Positions 22,016 through 32,889 of a stretch of 64,000 nt of DNA are shown piece by piece. Made by a program: the position numbers and the translations under genes. Each line of letters begins with the position of its first letter. The first letter of the stretch is position 1. The notes under the pieces are model-generated. The model had not been told where the DNA came from, did no database searches, and saw nothing but the letters and a program-made list of their open reading frames with translations. This DNA is from Watersipora subatra (taxonomy: Eukaryota; Bryozoa; Gymnolaemata; Cheilostomatida; Watersiporidae): contig NC_088713.1 of assembly GCF_963576615.1 (NCBI RefSeq), positions 43,488,776 through 43,552,775 of the forward strand. Reading direction: 5' to 3'.

Positions 22016-24742
22016 TTGCTTTCTTTAAATGCCAGATCACTGCGAGGAAAGGTAGCTGAAATTGAATCTCTGGCTGTAGACTATGACATTGTTTGTATCA
22101 CCGAGACTCACTTAGATAACAATTTTTTCAACTCTCAGTTGTTTATGTCTCAAGATAAAGTAATATATAGGAGGGATCGGAATTTATATGGTGGAGGAGT
22201 TCTTGTGGCCATTAAAGCTAGTATTCCTCACAGGGAGATTGCATGTGATTCTAGCGCGGAGGTGGTTTCGATATGTTTTAAACTCTGTGGCGACGAGTAT
22301 TGCAACTTAACATGCTACTACAGGCCACCATCAAATAATGATCTTAACTCGTTTTTGTCATATATAGATACCATCAAATCTCTCCACCCCACAAATAAAA
22401 CACTCATAACCGGAGATTTTAATTTACCTGGTATTAATTGGAACAAAGTGGAGTTGTCGACTTCTTGGAGGCCTTTTTATATTGATTTTATTAATTTACT
22501 GGCAGAGCACAATCTAGAACAACTCATTCATGAGCCTACACATATAGCTGGCAACACACTGGACTTACTATGTACAGACTTGGCATTTAAAATTGAAAAT
22601 GTAAGCGTTATCCAACCAGGAATTAGCGATCACTTCATGATTGAAGCTAAGATCCTTGCCACTCAGACTGAGAAAAGTAAGTCACTTAGACCACCTGTTA
22701 AACTATTCCACAAAGTGGACTTTGCACAATTTAGTGATGACCTAGATCTTGTTTACACAGAGATTAAAGATCAGATTAACCAAGGGGCAGATATGAATAC
22801 CTTATGGTCAACTTTCACAACTGGATTACACAATGCTGTTGACAGTCATGTTCCTACACGCAAGTGCACAATTAAGAATGACAATGAACCTTTATGGTTC
22901 AATAGTATGGCTAGGCGGGCATGCAATAAACAACGGAAATTATACTCCTTATATAAAAAAACAAAGGACCAAAGCACGATGGCAAAATATAAAAACCTGA
23001 GACGTTCTAACAAAAACATGTTCAAAGCCCTGAAAAAATCGTACATGACGAACAGATTGTACAAACCACTAAGCTGTGGGAACTCAAAACCTTTCTATAG
23101 ATATGTAAAAGATTTGAAAGGAAACAGCAATCAAATAATGTCTATGGAAAAAGCAAACGGAGCACTAACACAGGACTCGGTAGATATTGCCAATACCCTT
23201 AATAATTTTTTCAATAGTGTTTTTACAAAGTCGTCTCCACTACCAAATCTGCCCTCTGTAGATAGTGCTGTTGATATTCAGATTGACAAGGAAGGAGTTA
23301 TAAATCTTTTAAAATCTCTCAAGTCTGGAAAGGCACCAGGACCAGACAAAATAACCCAGGAGTACTTGTCAATTAATTTAGACAAAACTGCAGACATTTT
23401 GGTATGTATTTTTAACCAATCTATTCAAACCGGAGCTCTACCAGATGAGTGGAAATTGGCGCATGTGACCCCCATTTACAAACAGGGCGGCCGAAGCAGT
23501 CCCTCAAATTACAGACCGGTGTCTCTTACATGCATATGCTGCAAACTCCTTGAACACATTGTTCATCATCATCTGAGTAAGCAGCTTGATGAGATTTTAC
23601 ACGAAAACCAGCATGGTTTCCGTAAAGGGTTGTCATGCGTTACTCAGCTGGCTACGGTAACTCACGACATTCTGAAAAGTATTGAGAAAGGTGTCTCTGT
23701 TCATGCCATAGTTCTAGACTTCTCGAAGGCTTTCGACGTAGTAGACCACCAATTACTTTTAAGTAAAATGATTAAACTTAAGATCAATCCTATTATTATT
23801 CGGTGGGTTTCATCATTTCTTAGTGAGCGATATCAGAGAGTAATTCTGAATGGCGAGAACTCTGATTTGACTGTTGTCACATCTGGTGTCCCGCAGGGTA
23901 GTGTGTTGGGACCAGCATTGTTTATACTCTTTATCAACGACATTGTGGACTGTGTGTCCAACAGCACTATTCGATTGTTTGCTGACGACACTCTAATATA
24001 CCATCCCATGACTGGCCCTGGCGAACAGGCTGAACTGCAGGATGATTTAAATAGTTTAACATCATGGGCAAAAATAAATAAGATGAGATTTAATGCAGGA
24101 AAGAGTAACTTTATATCCTTTGGAGACAAAACACTGAACGCGTACATATACAAACTTGACAAGAGTGTCTTAAACGCATGCACCACAATTAAATACTTGG
24201 GAGTCATTATTTCACAGGACATGAAATGGCATCACCACATTACTGCAGTGTATACAAAGGCACTACGCATTCTGGGTCTACTCAAGCACTCACTTTACAG
24301 TGCTCCTCAGAAAATTAAACTGCTTGCATATAAGACTATTTGTCGGCCCTTGCTTGAATATGCTGCGGAGGTATGGGACCCAGTAACTAAATCTCATTCT
24401 ACTCAATTAGAGAATATCCAAAGTAAAGCTATTCGCTTTGTAAAAAACATCAAGGGTCGAGATATTTCAGTGACTGACAGCAAAGTTGAAGCGGGGCTGA
24501 CCTCACTTCAAAAAAGAAGGCAATTGCAAAGAATTTCTTTATTTTGTCGTGTTACAACAGATAACTATTTGCTTCCTTCTTTTGAGGACACTTTAAATTT
24601 TATGCAGAGCTCAACTCACAGTATGAGTACTCGCACTCAGGGTTACAATGCTATTGCTTGTGAGTCAAGCTTGTTTTTACAGAGTTTTTTAGTACGAACG
24701 GCAAGGGAAATTCGCACAGGAGAAATTCTTGATGATTTTTAA
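22016..24742 (+). CDS. LINE ORF2: endonuclease and reverse transcriptase (about 908 aa)
   Basis: This is the polyprotein that nicks target DNA and reverse-transcribes the LINE RNA. The N-terminal apurinic-like endonuclease shows SLNARSL, ITETHLD, YYRPP, GDFNLPGINW and SDHFMIE. The central reverse transcriptase shows GKAPGPD, NYRPVSL, HGFRKG, LDFSKAFD, SGVPQGSVLGP and the catalytic FADDT at about residue 655, followed by KYLGV. The C-terminal part is the usual thumb/Cys-poor end with no RNase H. No stops occur. The frame is open from 21866, overlapping ORF1 by about 126 nt in the -1 register, and has no ATG before the endonuclease motifs; the first Met is about 44 residues into the region counted here. 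The position given as the start is therefore only the region after ORF1, and translation probably depends on a non-standard mechanism. Confidence 0.85.
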   Translation: MLSLNARSLRGKVAEIESLAVDYDIVCITETHLDNNFFNSQLFMSQDKVIYRRDRNLYGGGVLVAIKASIPHREIACDSSAEVVSICFKLCGDEYCNLTCYYRPPSNNDLNSFLSYIDTIKSLHPTNKTLITGDFNLPGINWNKVELSTSWRPFYIDFINLLAEHNLEQLIHEPTHIAGNTLDLLCTDLAFKIENVSVIQPGISDHFMIEAKILATQTEKSKSLRPPVKLFHKVDFAQFSDDLDLVYTEIKDQINQGADMNTLWSTFTTGLHNAVDSHVPTRKCTIKNDNEPLWFNSMARRACNKQRKLYSLYKKTKDQSTMAKYKNLRRSNKNMFKALKKSYMTNRLYKPLSCGNSKPFYRYVKDLKGNSNQIMSMEKANGALTQDSVDIANTLNNFFNSVFTKSSPLPNLPSVDSAVDIQIDKEGVINLLKSLKSGKAPGPDKITQEYLSINLDKTADILVCIFNQSIQTGALPDEWKLAHVTPIYKQGGRSSPSNYRPVSLTCICCKLLEHIVHHHLSKQLDEILHENQHGFRKGLSCVTQLATVTHDILKSIEKGVSVHAIVLDFSKAFDVVDHQLLLSKMIKLKINPIIIRWVSSFLSERYQRVILNGENSDLTVVTSGVPQGSVLGPALFILFINDIVDCVSNSTIRLFADDTLIYHPMTGPGEQAELQDDLNSLTSWAKINKMRFNAGKSNFISFGDKTLNAYIYKLDKSVLNACTTIKYLGVIISQDMKWHHHITAVYTKALRILGLLKHSLYSAPQKIKLLAYKTICRPLLEYAAEVWDPVTKSHSTQLENIQSKAIRFVKNIKGRDISVTDSKVEAGLTSLQKRRQLQRISLFCRVTTDNYLLPSFEDTLNFMQSSTHSMSTRTQGYNAIACESSLFLQSFLVRTAREIRTGEILDDF

Positions 24743-24800
24743 AAAAAAAACTAATATTACTATAGCTTTTTCATGTAAATTTTTTATTGAATAAATGGGT

Positions 24801-25820
24801 TTAACAATATTTTGATAGGCACATGAAACTGTCGTTCTAATATGGTGCTATAACGTGCATACTTTTAGGGTGGATTTTTAACAATCAATTTTAGATATAA
24901 ATCTTACAGTAAAAAAATTAACTTTTCATTTTAATGACTCTCAATTTTTACGATTCAGTGGTCAGAGGGTCCCACATTTTACTCGGCTCAAGAGGTCTTG
25001 GGACCTAATTTATCCAGATCCAGAATGAAAAAATTGAAAGATTACTATACCTGTTTTTCTATGCCAACATTCTAATGATTTAAATAAAAATAGCATATAT
25101 AGGCTACCACCCCAGGAGCTACAGTAAAAAAAACGACAAACTGCTTGTAAGCAACAAATTTCCAACAACCCCATAAAATTTGCTACTTTGCTCGCGAACC
25201 TAAACCTTGAACTTGCAGTCCTAATATGCTATGGGGGCGTTGTACATAGTTCATTGACAAAATGAATAAGAAACGGAGCTAATTTAAGCGAGCTCTGCTG
25301 TCAACCGATTTCTTTTGCGCTCGCTCTTGGCCGAACGTGGCAAGACGGCATATCGCTTTACGAACCTTTATTTAAATCGGCAAGCGCGCTCAACATTTAA
25401 CCAGATCACACGATAGTAAAAGCCGCGTCACCGTTCGCCTTATATGCCTTTGTTACAACGCTAGCGATCATTAATTTACGACTGACATTTAATTTAACTC
25501 TGTATTTTTGACCAGTATCTCATGTAGCCTCCATCGTTTTAAGGGGTAAGTATTAGGGAGACATGGGAACTTGAAATTCGGACTTCGGCTACTAAATTAA
25601 TATGTATATAGGCCTAAAAAGGCGTCCGTTAGGTAAGCTTAGCGAATCGCACTGGACTTCGGTGCAGCGATGTACGACCAAACGTTTGTAGCCCATAGCT
25701 TAAAGCATTAAGGTTCTCATTTGCAAAAAGATTGGAGATAAAAAACTCACTAACATATTTAAGCAGCTCATGTTTTTTGGGTTCGGTGCAACAAAGTTAT
25801 AGTTGCTACTAGGGGTTGGA
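24801..25820. other. Intergenic DNA
   Basis: No supportable gene on either strand. T-rich runs just after the LINE may include part of its 3' UTR. Confidence 0.4.
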
Positions 25821-25825
25821 TGCAT

Positions 25826-25996
25826 ACCTGCCAACTCTCACGCATTGGGCGTGAGACTCACGCAATCACCCCAAAGAAAAATGAAAATGCGTGAGATTTT
25901 TGCCCCAATTTTCACAATTTTATATATACTATCATTGATACATCACTTGCCCCAAAACCAAATCTCACGCATTGCCCCACGCTTGGGTTGGCAGGT
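25826..25996. mobile_element. MITE with ACCTGCCAAC inverted termini
   Basis: ACCTGCCAACTCTCACGC at the left and GCTTGGGTTGGCAGGT at the right are inverted, and the body repeats CTCACGCATTG / GCGTGAG in both orientations. I recall similar sequences in many animal genomes, but I cannot name the superfamily. Confidence 0.5.
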
Positions 25997-26117
25997 CTGG
26001 TTGCATGTATGTCGTGACTTGTAACATTATTATTCGATATAGATCGGAGGGTAATGCCGATGTGTGGGAAACACTAAATAGGCATAGTTATTGTGCATAT
26101 AAGCACAAGTGTATACC

Positions 26118-26531
26118 TGTTGTATGTAAGTAGCGCTCTAGACAGTACGTACAGTCTTGGCTAGTTCCAGTAGTAAACTGGCGCCTCTCGCATCCCTCGC
26201 GAGGCTCCTCCCATCCGTAGGTATCGTTTCCATTTGGTCGTAATCACGATACACTACAAACAATGCACAAACAATATGTGCAAGTGTTATATCTTGATTG
26301 CAATTGACACAGATTTAGTATCGTTGTAATTCGATGATTTTACTAACATGTATTGAACAGCGTGTATTGTTATGTTATGCTGTGTCATAAGATTCTCATT
26401 AATATAGTATTTATTAGAGTGTGATTGATTAAAACAAAGCTTATTGTTTTATTCTCAGGATAGAAACTGATGACATAACGTCGTCACATGATCCTTACGT
26501 CATAGAACTAAAACCTAGGCAAGGAGACACA
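26118..26531 (-). repeat. Probable 3' LTR of Gypsy copy 1
   Basis: It begins TGTGTCTCC and ends TACAACA on the minus strand, with an AATAAA inside, and lies downstream of the integrase tail. The boundaries are inferred from TG...CA ends only; a complete second copy is not present. Confidence 0.4.
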
Positions 26532-26699
26532 ACTCCTAAATTTATAATATTATGAATAATATAACATCTTTCTTTCTAATATATGGATGGTGCTCAAGCT
26601 ATTATCTAAAGTAAAACATTTTACAAAACAGACCAGGTTTAATACCGAAAAAACTATGAAACAACAAATGCAAAATAAATGCTACCACGGTTCAAATTT

Positions 26700-28409
26700 T
26701 CATAGCTCATCACGAAACCTCATAGGCTTCATTTCCGGCCTGCCGCACCGCGTCCGCCGGACAGCAGGTGACCCCACAATCCGAGCCTGATCTCCACTGC
26801 CAACGGGTGATTTAGCACTTGAAGCCATTTTGTGATCAACAATAGTACCAGAACATGGGCAGGGCTGACTTGATTTAAACACAGTCTCTGTGATGGGTTT
26901 AGATTCGGAACCAGGATCAATGACCGGTCCAGGACCCTTAACAACCTCAGACTCACCCGCAAATTGTGACAGATCTGGCTTTAAGTGCACTCTATTTCTA
27001 CGCATGATAATTCCAGTGGCTTTGTTTTCTAATGAATAAGATCTAGCCTGAGTGTGATATTCTTTTATGATTGCAGACTCTCACTTACCTTTTTGCCATC
27101 GAAAACGCACTGGCTGGCCCTCAGAGAGCACTATTCTCTCTGGCGTCTCCTTCGAATCATGGTTGGCTTTCATACTACGCTGTCTTGCTTCAAAATTAGC
27201 TCTTACCTCTTCTCTATTGTAAGCCCGAGGGAATAGACACTTGGCTTGTGTGGGAATGCCGTCAAATAAAGTCTTACCCTGTAATAGCTGAGCTGGAGAA
27301 GGCAAATTACTTGCTAAAGGAGTGTTTCGCGGCATCTGCAATGCGTTCCAGAAACACTGACCATCTTCGACTGCTTTAGTCATGAGTCGCTTGACCCTTT
27401 GAATAGCCCTCTCCACCTGACCATTAGACCTTGCATAACCAGGTGAAGAAGTGATGTGACTAATGCCATACTGCGCCGCAAATTCCCTAAAATCTCTAGA
27501 GCTATATTGCGAACCATTATCAGATCTTATGGTTCTAACCTGACCATAATCTGCGAACTGTTTCTTAAACTCAGCTATGATACCTTTGCTTGTTAAATCC
27601 TCTAGTTTAGCGACTGTAACCCACTTAGAATAGTAATCTACATTGAGTAAATAATGACTATCACCTAGCTGGAAAAGGTCACTGCCTATAGTTTGCCATG
27701 GATACTCGGAAATCTCGGCAGGAATCAACGGGGCATTGCATTGAGCGTTGTCGTGTTGCTTACAAATGCTGCATGACGCTACTTTGTCCATTATTCTATT
27801 ACACATACCCGGCCAAAAGACAGCAGTTCTAGCCCACTGTTGAGTTTTAGTTATGCTTTGATGGCTGGTATGCAAGCGATCAATGATCTCAGCTTGCTTT
27901 TGTGAGGGAGTTATCAATCGATCACCGTAAAACAGCAACCCTTCATATAGACTAATATCTAGCCTAAACTGCCAATATGGTTTTGCTAAAGGCTGACACT
28001 GCCTTTTCTTACTTGGTCAGCCTAACCTGACGTACCGTATCACTACTCTCAGTGCATCATCCTGACTTGTAGCCTCAATGTATTCATTAGTAGCTGCTGA
28101 CTCAATTTTCACTGCACAAGTCTGTGGCATTGGATCCTCAAATGTCAAATCAACTAAATAACTACTAGCCCTACAGGACCTGGACAGGTAGTCTAAAACG
28201 TACATATGCTTACCAGGCACGTGAATCACTTCGTATTGATAATGCTGCATTCGCATACGCATGCACTGTAGCCTGGGGGTCAAATCACTTAGAGGTTTTC
28301 GGTTTATACCAACCAGTGGCTGGTGATCAGACTTGACTGTAACGTTCCTACCATACACATACTGGTGAAACCTAGTTAGCCCAAATTGAAAGCTAGAAAA
28401 GAAAAACAA
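26700..28409 (-). pseudogene. Gypsy copy 1 pol: RNase H - integrase
   Basis: Part of a retrotransposon polyprotein in one frame interrupted by two TGA stops (28017-28019 and 27081-27083). The RNase H end shows KSDHQPLVG and VLDYLSR. The integrase shows its zinc-binding region (HTSHQ ... CSICKQH), a core with VDYYSKW and RSDNGSQYSS, and RSNGQVERA carrying the catalytic Glu. After the second stop the tail RRNRVHLKP is typical of the Gypsy integrase C terminus. The RNase H is truncated at its N-terminal side near 28395. It belongs to the K02A2.6-like/Mag type by similarity of motifs. Not functional. Confidence 0.8.
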
Positions 28410-28589
28410 ACAATATAACCCAATATTACAATAAAGATTCTAGATAGTTCAATTAAACAATATGTACAAGTGTTATATCTTGATTGCAATTGACACAGAT
28501 TTAGTATCGTTGTAATTCGATGATTTTACTTACATGTATTGAACAGCGTGTATAATTCACATGAATTGTGTGCTCACAATGCAAGGTCG

Positions 28590-29160
28590 CTAAAACAATG
28601 AAATGTATATATAACATACTCTTTGTAAGAGAGTGACCTTGATATTTTTATTCATAAATCCTTTGGCTGCCCTAACAGCTCTTCCAGCTTCACCATTGCT
28701 TCTAAGAAAGCAGGTGCACTTGTTATATGCTCTATATCCCATTTCTAAAAAAAACTTTAATCTCTTCTGAGACAAACTGAGGTTCATTGTCACTAATCGT
28801 AATATTAGAAACTCCCAGTGCACAAAATAATTCTTTCAATATTTTTATTACAATCGAAATGATGAATGAGTCCTGCAACTCATGTACTGCTATGAAGCAG
28901 CTGAAATAATCAACGACAATTAAATAAGTCTTACGGTCCTTTTTGAATATATCCATAGCCAATCTCCACCAGGTTCTTTTTGGCTAAGGTTTCCCAACCA
29001 AAGGCTTGCTTTGTTTACTACGAAATCGTTCACATTGATCACACTACTGTCATTCCAGGCTACCATACTGTTTCTGTAGCATGGCGAATACACTTGATTT
29101 TTCTTTGATGATCTTGATGAATGTCTTGCAATACTCTTCCCCTTTCTAACAACGGAATAA
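28590..29160 (-). pseudogene. Gypsy copy 2 integrase remnant
   Basis: Scattered frames recall RVLQDIH, TVWWPGM, the core VVDYFS and ISDNEPQFVSE. Several stops and shifts break it. Its order and sequence follow the integrase of copy 3. Confidence 0.65.
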
Positions 29161-29189
29161 AAACCCTACTGTGATATCAAACAATTCCA

Positions 29190-29553
29190 TCAACATAAGT
29201 TAGATAGTGTCTGAACGAATAACATGACTTTACTATAATTATTTGGTACATCCTCCATTTCAGGCCAACCCTGTGTAATGAACTTGTACAGCAGCAGCCC
29301 CAGTTCATCATCCTGGAATGCTGCCCTAATTCTGGTCAGTCTGTTAGTAGCAATTGGTAGCGATGCTACCATCTTAAATATCATGTTCGAGTCCTTCAAC
29401 TCATTTATGGTTACCAACTTGCCTCTTTCTGGAGCTCGCGACAGAGCATCTGCTAGCACTAAATTTTTTTTCAGGAGTGTAAACAAAAGAGTAGCTGTAT
29501 GTCATCATTTCAAGTCTAAATTTTTGTACTCGAATAGGCAGTTTCGTTAGCTC
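29190..29553 (-). pseudogene. Gypsy copy 2 RNase H, C-terminal part
   Basis: On the minus strand ELTKLPIRVQKFRLEMM runs directly out of the piggyBac TTAA, followed by VYTPEKN and VLADALSRAPE, then the spacer toward the integrase including GWPEMEDVP. These match LPIRVQRFRLRMM and VADALSRAP of copy 3. Confidence 0.75.
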
Positions 29554-29557
29554 TTAA

Positions 29558-31094
29558 CCCTTTCATCCCGGGAGTATTTATTAGTTTTACCGGAAGTATT
29601 TATCTTTCTCAATTCCAAACTGTACCTACTCGACTTTGATGCATTGTAGTCTGGGTTTGGCCGACGTTAGCCCCATAAAACTATATATCAACATGATCTT
29701 GACACTTCAAGCTATAACAACAGCTTATGTGTTTTTTTTATTGTGTCATTAGTTTAGTATCTAACATTAAATGAAACTTACACATGTTTTATCGACAAGC
29801 TGCCCAGCACATATTTTTTGTTATTTATCTATCAACAAAAAATAGAAATATACTGATTCTCACCAATTTCTGGCTATGTACTTATTGAGAAATGTGTTGC
29901 CTATGTGCATGCAAATTTTAGCTGCTGTAAACCTTTCACTTCTAGAGATAAGTTGCATTTATTGCACTGATGTTGATATATGAAAATCAGTAGAAAGCAA
30001 AGTAAAAAAAACAGTCAAACAATTTGATCAGCATCTTATTTCTTGTAATCAGTGGAATGATACAAGACAAAGCAGCATTTAGGATGCAAATACACCTAAC
30101 ATGACAAACAAACAAAGTTAGTTCTCTTCCTCTCCTGTGGAGTGCTGCACACCTCACAGTTCCGTGCTTCTGACCGATGAGCTACCAGATGAGGTTTGTG
30201 AGAGAGTCGTTCCATCAGATGTACAGAAGGTCTTCCTGATTTTCTTGCTGGTTCTTCAGCAGCTCCAATGTCAGCAGCAGCCTCGCACAGTTGATCAACA
30301 AGTCGGTTCTTGAACTGAAGCAAGGTTAGTTTTGCATCTGGATGTGATAGACAGTAAATGATGTAGCTGTTTGCCTGGGCTATTTCTAAAATCCATGTGA
30401 AAACCCTCTTCCACCACTTGATGGTTTTGCGTGTATACTGCCCATAGTATGACAGAACTTGGTCCATCTTGTCACAGCCGCCCATAAAACTGTTGTAGTT
30501 GGCAATGACAGAAGGCATGATGACATTTTCTCGACGCCGTTGAACCTCCGTCTGCCCAGCGTGATGAGCAGTTGTTACTAGGGTGCAGTACTTTTTCGCC
30601 TTTTTATTTCTCCAAGCGACACATAGGATGGACTTGTCTTCACTGAGGTAGTTTCTGTGCTCTCTGTGCTGCAGCTTTAGCGTGTTTTTTTTATCTCTAC
30701 AGGAAAACCAATTTGGCTGACATTGAGGGTACCGGTGTAATGCATGGAGTGGCTTTTCAAAAAGGTGATCAGTTTCAAAGATGTATAATATCTATCAGCG
30801 TAGATATGGTGTCCAGGGCCCAGTGTCTTGATAAGATAGTCGAACACTCTAACAGCAGAATTTTTGTGAACAGAATATTTCAGTTTGTGGCTTGTTATGA
30901 CCACCCCAACTAAATGTAAACTACATACAAACTTGGGCAATCTTCCAGCATAGCCTCAAACCAAAACATTATAGCCTCAAACAAAAGATTAATTAACTAA
31001 CATCTCTATGGTAACACAAAGCCACTGACAGTGGCTTGCCGGCATTATTGATAAAACATCAAGCCAATGTGAGTGGCTTGCCGGGCTGAATGGG
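29558..31094 (-). mobile_element. piggyBac transposon inserted in Gypsy copy 2
   Basis: The element is bounded by TTAA at 29554-29557 and 31095-31098. The left end CCCTTTCATCCCGGGAG and the right end (reversed) CCCATTCAGCCCGGCAAG are imperfect inverted repeats. Near the right end a GTGGCTTGCCGG motif is repeated. The transposase is N-terminally truncated and frameshifted, so the copy is not autonomous. Confidence 0.85.
30096..30940 (-). pseudogene. piggyBac transposase (DDE_Tnp_1_7), broken
   Basis: The remnant of a cut-and-paste transposase. The upstream piece (30677-30940) has YADRYYTSLKLITFL, the block with the second catalytic Asp, and a TGTL...GFP segment. The downstream piece (30096-about 30680) has YCTLVTT, IANYNSFMGGCDKMDQ with the third catalytic Asp, WWKRVFTWILE, and a C-terminal Cys-rich finger (CEVC ... 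CLSC) typical of the family. The two pieces are one base out of frame at an 8-T run (30685-30692), either a real inactivating indel or a base-calling error. The N-terminal part with the first catalytic Asp is absent, with a stop just upstream. It is on the same strand as the host Gypsy. Confidence 0.85.
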
Positions 31095-31096
31095 TT

Positions 31097-31330
31097 AAGT
31101 ATCCAACACAGCTAATACTGGCTTATGGTCTGTTTTTACTGTGAAGTGCCTACCAGCTATATAGTAGTTGAACTTATCACAAGCTCATGCTATTGTCAAC
31201 ACCTCCTTCTCTATTTGAGCATAATGTATCTCAGCAAATGTCAAATATCGCGGTGCATTCGCAGCAAGCTTCTATCTACTTTCTGCTGGAAGAAAGTCAT
31301 CTACTATATGCAGTATGACTGCTCCTAATT
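31097..31330 (-). pseudogene. Gypsy copy 2 RNase H, N-terminal part
   Basis: The minus strand reads KTDHKPVLAVLDT directly up to the TTAA at the piggyBac edge; a YYIAGRHFTV-like segment precedes it. Together with 29190-29553 it shows the insertion point exactly. Confidence 0.7.
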
Positions 31331-31784
31331 TTTATGATGGCGAATTCGCACTTATCACAGCATCCGGAAATAGGGAATATTGTGACAATACAGGTGTATC
31401 TGACAAGATCTTTTTAACCAACCTAAATTTACTATCATACTGTTCACGTCACACCCAATCACTATCTTTCCCAAGCAGCTGTCTCTGATGATGTGTTCTC
31501 TCAGCCAAGAAAGGCATAAGTTTGCCTAGAAAATTTACAATTCCAAAAGCTGCTCCAGTTCTTTTCTATTTCTATTTTCTACTGGACAATCTATGATAGT
31601 CCGAGTTTCTCTGGATTTGCCCTGATTCCATTACCGTGTACTATGTGTCCTATGGACTTAGTCTCTGTCACCTCAAATTCGCACTTATCTGCGTTTAGAT
31701 TGATTCCAGCTTGCTCTAGCTTATCTAAAACTGTTTTCAACCTTTTGTCGTGTTTTTCCTCTGAAGACTAATCCAGGTTACAAA

Positions 31785-32246
31785 TCACCCCATCAAGATC
31801 GCGCAAAATTTCATTCCCTTCTGAAAGAGTTCAGGTGCTAAACTAATACCAAACGGTAGCCTTTTACAAAAGTATCTCCCAAATGGAGTTATGAATGTAG
31901 TTAGTCTTCGTAAAACCGGATGTAACCTTCTCTGCCAATATCCGCAGTTTGTGTCTAGCTGGGTAAACACTCTTGAAATTCCTAGTTCATCTAGTTCTGC
32001 TAGGGTTTCATCGGATGTTGGCAACGGATGATATTCTTTTCTAACATCTTTATTAAGGTTTGTGAAGTCGATACAAACTCTGAGCCTCCCAATATTCTTC
32101 GGGACCATTATGAATAGGAGGCGCCACTGCGTTGGCTCCTCAATTTTTTTTATAACTCCAAGTTTCTTCATTCGCCGTAACTCTTTCAACGGCTCTTTTC
32201 TAGCAGCCGCTATTTTCCTGAGAGTACTTTGAACGAATGGACTCAC
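31785..32246 (-). pseudogene. Gypsy copy 2 reverse transcriptase
   Basis: The N-terminal and palm part of a retrotransposon RT. STLRKIAAARKEPL, EEPTQW, VCIDFTNLNKDV, YHPLPTSDET, FTQLDTNCGYW and LTTFITPFGRYF all have counterparts in copy 3. The xxDD catalytic region is further along in damaged sequence (31500-31785). The frame ends at a stop at 31785. Confidence 0.8.
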
Positions 32247-32511
32247 TTCCTTGTCTATAGAAATAATGACCTGAGAATTGATTGATCCTAATCTTTAAAA
32301 CAACTTTGTATATCGTTTTCTCTAGCCGTGCTTCTTTTGCACTGCTACAGTTCCTACAATATTAACTTTGAAATTTCTGGCCCAACAAAGGAGATATTAA
32401 ATTATCCACAAAATATACAGTTTCTCGTATATGTTTTGTTCCACTAGATAATTTTACTACTGCCTTGCCAGCTACTTTTAGCTCAGGATTGCCAGCTCCC
32501 CGAAAGTTTTG

Positions 32512-32703
32512 CTATGAGTGCTGGGCTTTGTCTACAATCTTCATTAACCTAGATGGAATTGCAGTGACTGTAGCTCCACTGTCTACTTTAAATGTCATAG
32601 CATGTGAATTGACTTTTAAGTCGACCATCCATGCTTTTGATGTTTCAGTGATCGATTCAGTCACCCGTCTAGTCAATCTGACTCTGAGTTTGACCTTGAA
32701 CAA
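32512..32703 (-). pseudogene. Gypsy copy 2 aspartic protease
   Basis: AMTFKVDSGATVTAIP contains the D-S-G catalytic motif of retropepsins and matches FKVDSGAAVSAIP in copy 3. It is cut short by stops. Confidence 0.7.
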
Positions 32704-32889
32704 ACCTTCAAGGTTTTCTTCGCAAGCTACCTCATCAGTTCTTGATCAATTTCCTGCTTTACATGCTTTGCTTTTGGCCCAATGTCTTCATCTTTTGCAC
32801 ATACAACGTATTGAATTCCTTGTGGGATATCTTTCTTTGGAATGGCTTAATACAAAAAATAACATTTCTAACTATCTTTTATCGCACTA

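Larger units (their letters stand above)
20990..24800 (+). mobile_element. CR1/L2-type LINE, apparently full coding capacity
   Basis: A non-LTR retrotransposon with two long open frames and a 3' tail containing AATAAA at 24790. The 5' boundary is approximate; I saw no certain target-site duplication. Both frames are free of stops, unlike nearly every other element in the window, so this is the youngest and perhaps still competent copy here. Confidence 0.75.
26118..28556 (-). mobile_element. Gypsy LTR retrotransposon copy 1 (3' half)
   Basis: Minus-strand remains of RNase H and integrase, followed by a probable 3' LTR at about 26118-26531 (minus-strand TGTGTCTCC... to ...CATACAACA). A 103-bp segment of that LTR (about 26265-26366) recurs at 28452-28556, just beyond the RNase H break, so it may be the remnant of the 5' LTR after a large internal deletion. 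Gag, protease and reverse transcriptase are missing. Confidence 0.6.

Noticed and set aside
23833..24222. 129-codon antisense frame inside LINE ORF2
   Set aside because: Shadow of the reverse transcriptase coding frame on the opposite strand.
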